Source: Sphaerolaimus hirsutus
Lineage: Eukaryota; Nematoda; Chromadorea; Monhysterida; Sphaerolaimidae
NCBI GenBank assembly: GCA_964036195.1
Contig: OZ038452.1
Span: forward strand, 15,928,704-15,992,703
DNA length: 64,000 nt
Reading direction: 5' to 3'
Each line of letters begins with the position of its first letter. Positions within the stretch are counted from its first letter, which is position 1. The translations under genes and the position numbers were made by a program. This document shows, piece after piece, positions 35,401-44,400 of the stretch. Below the pieces are notes generated by a model. It searched no databases. It saw nothing but the letters and a program-made list of their open reading frames with translations, and was not told the origin of the DNA.

Positions 35401-38400
35401 AACAATACATCTGCGGGATGGGCACATGCGCGTTGCAGTTGGGCAGTTGCATTTTAACCGACTTTTGCATGTCTGACCCGGGAACGGGGGGGGGGGGCTG
35501 CAGCGCCCCCCGTCCCCCCCCCCCCTGGATATGTCCTTGAAGTACATATTGTTCGATTGATGTATGGAAGTGATAAAAATAATAAAATTTGACATTTGAC
35601 ATGACTTTTGACACTCGCATGACATTTGGCATTTACAGGGTCTGGAGCAGGGGGCACCCCTGGTTTGCTGTATTCGATACTCTAAATATCCCTATAATAG
35701 ACCGGCGTTGACTATTTCGTGATGGTGGTAATTAGGGTTGGAAAAAAAACGTTTTTTTTAACTCGATGTTTTTTTTTAAAAAAAAACGTTTTTTTTTAAA
35801 AAAAAAACGTTTTTTTTTAATAAAAAACGTTTTTTTTTAAAAGCTCCCAGATATGACCTAGTGTCAACATATATAGGTATATCAGACACTGGCAATACTC
35901 TGTGATGTTGAATATGACCATATAATGGCTGTGGAGCCATGGGATAGCATTATAAGTGGTGATTTGTGTCAAAAATATCCATTTTTTGTCGACATATCGT
36001 TCGTATATCGCCTTATAGTCGAATGTTCGTGACTTCAGGTAAAGTTTGGCACGGAATGGTGATCAAACAAGGTTATAAAAGGAGGTTGTTACTTTGGGAG
36101 TGAAGTTACACACTGTGGAGGTACATGGAAGCACATTACCTCAATATTATATATTACAGCAACATATGTCGGCTTATTCACCCATGGTAGCACATAGAAA
36201 TGGATGTTTTGATACTAAAAATGCAACAAAACCAATGAAAACAACCACCAATGTCAATTTGTGTGTGAAATTGCGCACTTGTGCGCAAAAATTTTGCAAA
36301 ATACCTAGTGCTTAGTACTAAAAATTTCGGCCGATGTTTTTTTTTAAAAAAAAACATTTCGGACGTCATGTTTTTTTTTAAAAAAAAACGTTTTTTTAAA
36401 AAAAAAACGTTTAAAAAAAAACATCGGCCAACCCTAGTGGTAATAGTAACATCTCATCAACGGAAAAAGTAACTTTGTTAAGCTGAGTTTTTGGGCATCA
36501 ATACATTTACTTGGATGTCGTTGGATACTTCCGAACCCGAAACCATCGCCCCATTGTGGTCCTGGTAGCGCTACAAATATTCGTTACACTAGTGAAACAA
36601 ATCAGCAAATATTCGTAGAAAACAGAAAAAAATTTGATTGAAAGAAGCGTTACAAAGCTGGTTGGCATAGGTTTCGTAGGGGACTGAGTTCTCGGAATCG
36701 GGATGGGTATTTTCACCCAGTAGGGATTTGGAGTGGGGATTCAAAGTAATAATCAATAATTTTGTGCAGGAATTTGCTGATCAAAAAGGAATCGTGAGAA
36801 CAGGCATCACTACACTGTTTGCCGACTCTGACTAACAGCTCCATCCAGCTCAAAAAAGGAAAGCCATTTTTAAAGTATAGGAATTTTGGTCAAGACTATG
36901 ATCGTGACTAGAAAATCCAGCCGTTTATCTGGATTTGGGATTTGTCACGCTTGAATCCTACTGGTCCATGCGGAGGTGGACTATCCATAAATTCTAACAG
37001 CTTCACCCTATTGATTGTCAATTGAAGACTTGGTCAGCAAAATACAAAATGCATCCGTGTGTACAGACTAGTGGTGTAAAAAGCGCCGGCGCTTTTTAAA
37101 GTTTAGCGATTTTGTCCTTGCACAAAAAAAGCACCAAGCGCCAAAAGCGCGATAGGCATGACGCTAAGCGGCCGACGCGCCACAGCAAAAAATCGCCAAA
37201 GTTTCCATGGTGCTCGCACCAAGCACCAGCGCCATGGCGCTTTTACATTACTAGTACACCTTGCAAGTCATTCATTTTAAATAGGTAACCAAAAAATCTT
37301 GAAGGATTTTTTAAATATCATATTTGCTTGAATAATTCGCCCTTGAATTCCCCGTCGAAAAGTTCCCCTGTAAGATGAATGAGGAAAAATGATCCCACCT
37401 GAATAATTCCCTCTTCAAGGTGTGTGACCAATTTGTTGTGTAGAATTTGAACAAATCTGGTATTTTGTTGTGTTAATCAAGCATATTTTGAGGAATGAGT
37501 GGATAGACCCATTATTAAAAATTTTGACCAAATAATAATCCATCCCCTTGAATAATTCCCCCTCAAAAGTCTGACGAAAAAAATTATTCCCCAGGGAGAT
37601 TTTTCAAGCAAATACGGTACCATTCGAAATGCGATAGACATGCGCAGAGTGTTGCGCGAAGATGGGATTTCCGCACTGCATAGTGCTACTGCTGACGGGC
37701 GAGCTGTTGCACACGTTGACCTTGTGCCTCCTGTCAGCGAACACGAGTGCCAGCCTGTTCATGCTGTTCGGCACCTACCCCTTCTACGCGTTCTGGTGCC
37801 AGTCTCAAACCCTGTAAAAGACCCTGTAAAATATCATGTGTCATGTAAATGACCGTATAAAATTACATGTGTATCCAAATCTTATTCTACGAAAACCGAA
37901 TGTCATGTTTCTGTATCCAAATCTTATGTCCACACGTGAGGTTTGGATACAAAAACATAATATATGGATCTAGAGAATAAGATTTGGATACACATGACAC
38001 TTTACTGGGTATTTTACAGGGCTTTTTACAGAGTCTGGGACTGCCCCCTGGTGGGGCACTGACCCCACCGAGTTCGACCCATACGGGCAGAACAAAACCG
38101 AGCTGGGCGACGTGAAATTCTTCATCAATGCAGTGCGTTGGCAACTGCAAGTGCGGCGCTAACATTTTCTGGTCGTTAATTAACATTCCATTGCAGAACG
38201 CCATCGCCGGAACCGTGGGGCTGGCAGGCGTGCTCATAACAATTCTCGTCGACACCATCTGCATCGTGATGGTGATGGGCGACAGCAGCGCGGTCGACCC
38301 CATACAACCGTATATTGTGCTGATACACGTGGGTGAAATTTTTTTTACACATTGAAAACTGCAACCCGCGCACGAACTCATTTCACTTCAGCACTCGATC

Positions 38401-41400
38401 TTGACATTGTGGAACCTGTCGATGTGCGCGGTGCGTATCAAAGTGGCGGTGGTAGTGAAACGGGTACTGCAACGGCCGTTTCTGTACCAAGTGATGGCCA
38501 TGTGCGCGGTGCAGCACCTGATCGCGCTGCTGATCAGCTTGATGCTGGTGGTCATATCTCTGATCATCATCAGGCGACTAGGAAGTGCGTTCTGGTGGTT
38601 TGTGTTTATTTGGGCATTCACGGTATTCTTGAATTAGCCTCGCTGAAATATCTCCTCGAATAACTCCTCATAGGGCTGTTTGTCGAAAAATAGCGCCCCA
38701 GTGACTCATTCAGAAGCGAAGCGAAGCGTAATATACGAGGCGCAGGGGTTCAGTATGGGGGGGCGGTTGGGGGGGGGGGGAAATTGTTGGCTACTATCCT
38801 TCGAACTACCATACAGTACTACCGAACTATACGTGCCTATTTACCCATTTTTCACTTATATTAAGCGATTTTACACCTATCTTTAGCGATTTGTGACCTG
38901 CTTTTAGCCATTTTTTTCATTCTACACCGCGAAATTGCATTTATTCAAATTCAAATTGGTTTACTTGACTCAGACCATGAAAGCCAAACGCAAGTAACAT
39001 CACATTACACATATATCCATCGACTACCCCTAATCGCGGTTGAACCCCCACGAACCCCCCCCCCCCCAAAAAAAAAAATATATATATGTTTTTTTTGCTA
39101 TAATAATAATAAATAGGGTAGAGCGGATTGATCAAAAAGTAACATATAAATATCACCTAACGATCTGAGGCTGCCTACTTAAAGAATCGGCCCCTCCGCA
39201 CAAAAATAAATATCGATCTGCATGGACCACCCATGTGGGCACATCTGGGACGCGCCGCACCGGCGTAATTCCTGCAAACGATACATGTATTTAGAGCATG
39301 AATACCTCAGCTCAAAACGCGACTCCGCATGAGCGAAATGGTTTTGTGACGCTCATACAATAGAGACATTGAATTTTATTATATCATTAAGGTTTCTTAA
39401 ACATTTTCAAACTTAACCATAGTAAAAGTGCGCAAATCCCAAAATGTTGATGATTTGTGCCAGTGTGGTTTTTTTTCTCTCACTTTTTCGTGACTTTGAA
39501 TAATCCACAATACTTTATCATGGCCGAGCCTAGAGTTGGGCCATTCACACAGTGTGTTGTAACCCAACTGTATGCACTCGATCCTGATATCGAATATTGT
39601 GGTTTTACTCTAAATCACGGGGAGTGTCAAAATATTGTGACATTACATGTCCAAACCACGCAAAATCAATTTATCTTTATCATTTTTGCTATCTATCCCT
39701 CAGCCTCAGGAGGAGCGATTTACTATTTATCTGAACCCCCGGAAGGGGTCCAAATCCACTAAACCCCTAAAATCCACTAAATTTTATGACAATGGCGACA
39801 CGCGCAGGCGGTCGATTCGGCAGGCCACCACCACCCGCTGGCGGTGGCGAGACGCATACTCGTGATGTGGACAAATTCAATAAGAGAATTAAGTGTGTAC
39901 GCATAATGCAACACAGACGTGAACATGACATGGCGCCTGCGACGGCGTGAAACATACCGGATTCTGGATAACACATTTCGCTTTTGATGATGTAGCGGGT
40001 GACGGTGCATCAAATCGTGTTGTACACATACTCGGCGGACCGCAAATATCCGCCCAAAATTACTCATCTCAGGAACATGTGGACCACCAGCATGTTCTGG
40101 CACCACGTCGGGTCCCCGTTCACAAACTTGAAAACTTGTTCCCCGTTTTTCTTTGAAAACCCTCTCCATGTTCCGTGTAAGGAAGAAGAAACACGCCCCC
40201 CCTTTCCCACCCTTTTACAACACCACGTATAGTAAATATTTGTGCAACTTACACAAAGACAAAAGGTAGGCACAAAAAGTGCAAAAATGAAACTGCGCTA
40301 GGTCTGAATCGTCCAGTTCAAGCATAAATTAGAACCAGTATCCGCAGTCCGCACCTTTCACACAGGGGGTCAGAAGAGAACAAGGGCCGGCCACGGGCAG
40401 CCGAGATGGCCAACGTGGACACCATGTGTCTGGACCCTACTGTGGTGCACAATGCCGCGCCGCAGGGCAACGGCCATGGGGACAGCCACGCCCAGACGCA
40501 GCAGGCGCGTGGCCCCAGCCATAGTCCGGACCATGGCAAACAGCCAAAGCAAGTATTACCGCTAGCGTCCACGCAGACGTCAGTAACACATAGCATGGAC
40601 TTCCCATCCGCTCACCAACCAGTCAAAGAGCAGGATAACTCCTATGGCGTGGACGTGAGCGCAGGTAATCAATTATTTATACCGTAAATCCTCGAATAAG
40701 TCTTCCCCTTCGAATAACTCCCCCCTGTTAGCTCACTGACGAAAAATAACTCCCCCCTCGATTAATTCCCCAATACTTTATGGGTGTGAACGAGGTACAT
40801 GTATAAACACGCTGTAATGTACATTAAAAAGTATGTATTTCTTTGTAGCTGATGTTCACCAGCATTGATTCCATTGCATTAAATATGGATTCATGCTAAA
40901 ATTTTACCCCATTCATACAATTTATAGATGATGCAATTTATTTAATATTTTGACGAAAAATAACCCCTCCCCTCGAATAAGCCCCCCTCAAAAATGCTGA
41001 CGAAAAAATAACTCCCCCGGGGACTTATTCGAGGATTTACGGTATGCATCTACCTAGTAGATAGATACGTAATCACTTATGTATTTAGTAAATGAAATGA
41101 CATTGCTTCCATTTTCCAATGAACAGACACGGTTTTCGGGTCGGATCAGTATCCACATGCCACGGCGTTGGGCAACAAATACCAGAGCAGCGCGGGGCAC
41201 ACGAAAATAAATCCGGGGGCGCAGGCAGGCAAAGCCGCGAAAGCGACCCAAAAGCCCGCCCCGGTGCCGCATGCGCATTCCCCCAAGCCGCCCGCCCAAC
41301 TGAAACCGGTTAGTTATTACGATCGCACCAGGTCATATCAGACTGGGGCGTATCCAGTTGCCACTTCCAACTCTGAAGTGTGAAATGTCAAGTGTAAAAT

Positions 41401-44400
41401 GTCATGTTAAGTGTCAAGATTTAAATGAAACAATTTTTTTGCTTTGATTGATAATTGACATGACATTTCACACTTGACTTTTCACTTTTTCAGGGCGTTT
41501 GGGACTGATTCCAGGTACAGGGCGGGCATACACTACATTGTTTCACAATATTATAATTTTGAAGTTCCGGAACCAAGTGCAGTGAGCGCAAACGTTTGAC
41601 TTGTACTAAATTTTGTGTTGTCAACCAAAGCGTGCGTGTGACAACAGAGATGACAACTTGCTTAATTTTTTTATGTGTCAACTGTGTGTAAAGACCATTG
41701 TCACTGTCAACAACCAAAACACGTTTCAACCTGCAAGTCATCAATACATCAGAATAGCAATTGTAACTGTAATGAAAAACATGAAAAATTTGGATCTATT
41801 CTTGAGTCCTCTTGCACTTAACAAGGAGTCATTGGAAAAAAATATTTTCGCATGAATTTCTAATTGATATTTGTCAGTAAAACAGGTGCAGGGCGGTAGC
41901 GGTAAAAAGTAGAAGAAAGATGGGAAGAGCGGCGTGAAGAAATGAGAATCATGATTATTGGTAAAGTAACCCTGCTTTACGCGACACTATGCATAAATGA
42001 ATTTATCCAAAACATTGCTGTACTGCCATCAAAACAGAAACAGAACCGTTGAAGCTCGCACCAACCTAATGCGGCCAGAATCTGCAATGATTTGCGCACT
42101 GTGAATTCGCACGCCGTGCTGAGCGTGGCCACGCTATCGGTCGATGTACGCGCGCTGTTTTGTTGGCCGATTTCCAGCGCAGACAGCAGTTCCGCCTCTG
42201 TCAGACCGTGGGCCGATGCGCACAGGTAGCTGAGAAACAGTGGCCATATAAAAGACAGCCATCAAAATTAGAATTCCGTATTTACTCGAATTACCTATAC
42301 CGTTTTATAGCATTTATTGCCGGTTTTGGGTATGTAAAGGCTTTTCCTTACTATGATTCTTCACAAAAATATCTGTCGAAATAATTAAACACCCCTCGAA
42401 TAAGCTCCCCTCAAACTTAGCTGGCGAAATAATAAACCCTCTGGGGTATTTCGAGGAAATACGGTAGCACCGTTGAATTCAACTCACCGACATACAAGTG
42501 CGACGTAGTGCGTCCCAAAGGTGTTCTCTATCAACGCCAGTCTATTGGTGACCAGTTTGCTCAGAGCCGCACTGCCGGCGGCAGCGGCGTCATTCTGCTG
42601 TTGCGTATTCGATTGCCGCCCATTTCGTTGGGACGGGTTCACACTGTCCGACGATCGCCGCAGCGCCGCGTAAGTGTTTTGGACCACCGTGTACTCGCCC
42701 AAAAGTTGCGAGCAGTAGGGCGACCAGCCGCGCGTCCGGCACTCTTGTTGAAGTGTGACCTGAACATAGAAACTGGTTGATGGTGTCCTTCGATGTGATA
42801 CTTATAGTCAATTTGGTTCGAATGCTCGCCTGCTTTTCATTCTGGAAATTGCGAGGCCTGAAGCCAATGCATGAATTCATGGCCTCCATGACGACTTCCA
42901 TGTGCTCGCCGCTGGATAAACTTGGCAGCGCGATGATGTTTTTCATCTGCGTCAGCGTCTGAACCATGCCGCCGTTGTTGGTGGGCGTCGGCGCGCACTG
43001 CAGCCACGCCTCGAACTTTGTGTATCCCGGACGGGCGCTAGTGAGCATTATCACGTTGGGCTGCGGAAAATGGATAGAAACGTCAATATCATGAATTTTC
43101 AGACGACATTTTCATAAATATATCGAGTCCTATATTTTCGTTTCATGCAGCCAGTATAGCGGGCGTTCAAGAAATGATGTTTGAACCATTGCTACTTTAC
43201 TGTATGCGAAGCAGTCAAACGAGGTTGAGTAACAAAAAAGGCAACTCACAGGCAACTTTCCCTGTTCATCCAGCACAATCACGGGGGGTGAGCCAAAGCG
43301 CTGACCATATTTGACCAGGTGAATATTGTCAATGACGATAAGCAACAACTGTTTACTCTTTGCCACCTCTGAGAAGCAACATTCGAGGCAGGCCTTCAAA
43401 TCGGCAGCCCTGTGCGCGTGCTGGTGCCGCGGCGGCAGCTGCAGTCCGTAGGCGGTGCACACGTGCATGCACACGCCGTGCCACAGTTCGTGGGCGAACG
43501 TGCTGCCCGCGGTCAGACCCACCGACCGCTGGACTATTACTGGGCGGCTATCGGAGCCTGCAGAGTTGTGTGCTGTAGGTAGTGGTGTCAGTTCCGCTAG
43601 TGGAGAAGTGAGAAGTAAAACGGCAAAAGCAAAATAAAATGGCAAAAGCGAAGTGAAAAGGCAAGTAAAATGGCAAAAATGAAGTAAAATAAATAATAAT
43701 ACCTAACTACCCAATTTCAGTTCGTTTTTGCAATTTTACTTCTCAATTCAATTCGCTTTTGCCGTTTTACTTCTCACTTCTCCACTTGCGAAACTGGTAC
43801 CTGGTCCGATTGTTGTATCTTACCGTTAATCCTCGAAAAAAAAACCCTCGAATAACTCCCCCTTGAATAACTCCCCCTCTGGGTGAAATGGATACAATAC
43901 AAAACAATATTAGCCTACCACAGCGACAGCAGATACATGATGTGTATGCAGTGTATACACATATTTTCATTGTTGGACAGTTAAATACCTGAATTACATG
44001 AGTTGACAGACTGCATCGATACAATGAAGTAAGTCAACTTTTCTGAGGAGAAAATAAGTCCCTCCTCGAATAACTCCCCCCTCAAAAACATCTGACGAAA
44101 AAATAACTCCCCTGGGGTTTTATTCGAGGATTTAAGGTAATTAGAGGCTGCCTGATTCAATGTGCTTGTGCAAAATTGCAAAAAAGCTGCCTGAGCTAAT
44201 TCCGTCCCAAATTCCGTCAAACTTGGATGCCTGCCAACCATTTCTCCACGTGTTCAAGCGAGCGACGGCCTCGGACAAGACAGCTGTTTTACCGGAGCAC
44301 TCGTCGCCGCTGATATGCAACAAAGCGCCCCGCTGCGACGACAGCCGCACCGCCTCTGCCACACGGTCGAGCACTTTCGACATGCCGATCTATTGAGATG

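Larger units (their letters stand above)
34639..42065 (-). other. Intron 12 of the NACHT-WD40 gene (7.4 kb)
   Basis: Splices phase 1 (TTAG|GTTGGT at 42066) to a two-base lead at 34638. It carries an entire plus-strand gene plus TACCGTA, hAT and introner-like elements. 34739-34775 is a G-run/C-run hairpin. A 51-nt block at 36511-36561 on the minus strand has an acceptor, a donor (CAA|GTAAAT) and no stop, so it could be an optional phase-preserving exon. Confidence 0.75.

Noticed and set aside
36511-36561. 51-nt minus-strand microexon in intron 12
   Set aside because: Splice borders and length divisible by three fit, but the required phase gives a Gly/Phe-rich peptide with no NWD counterpart, and the join without it matches the family. 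Not included in the model.
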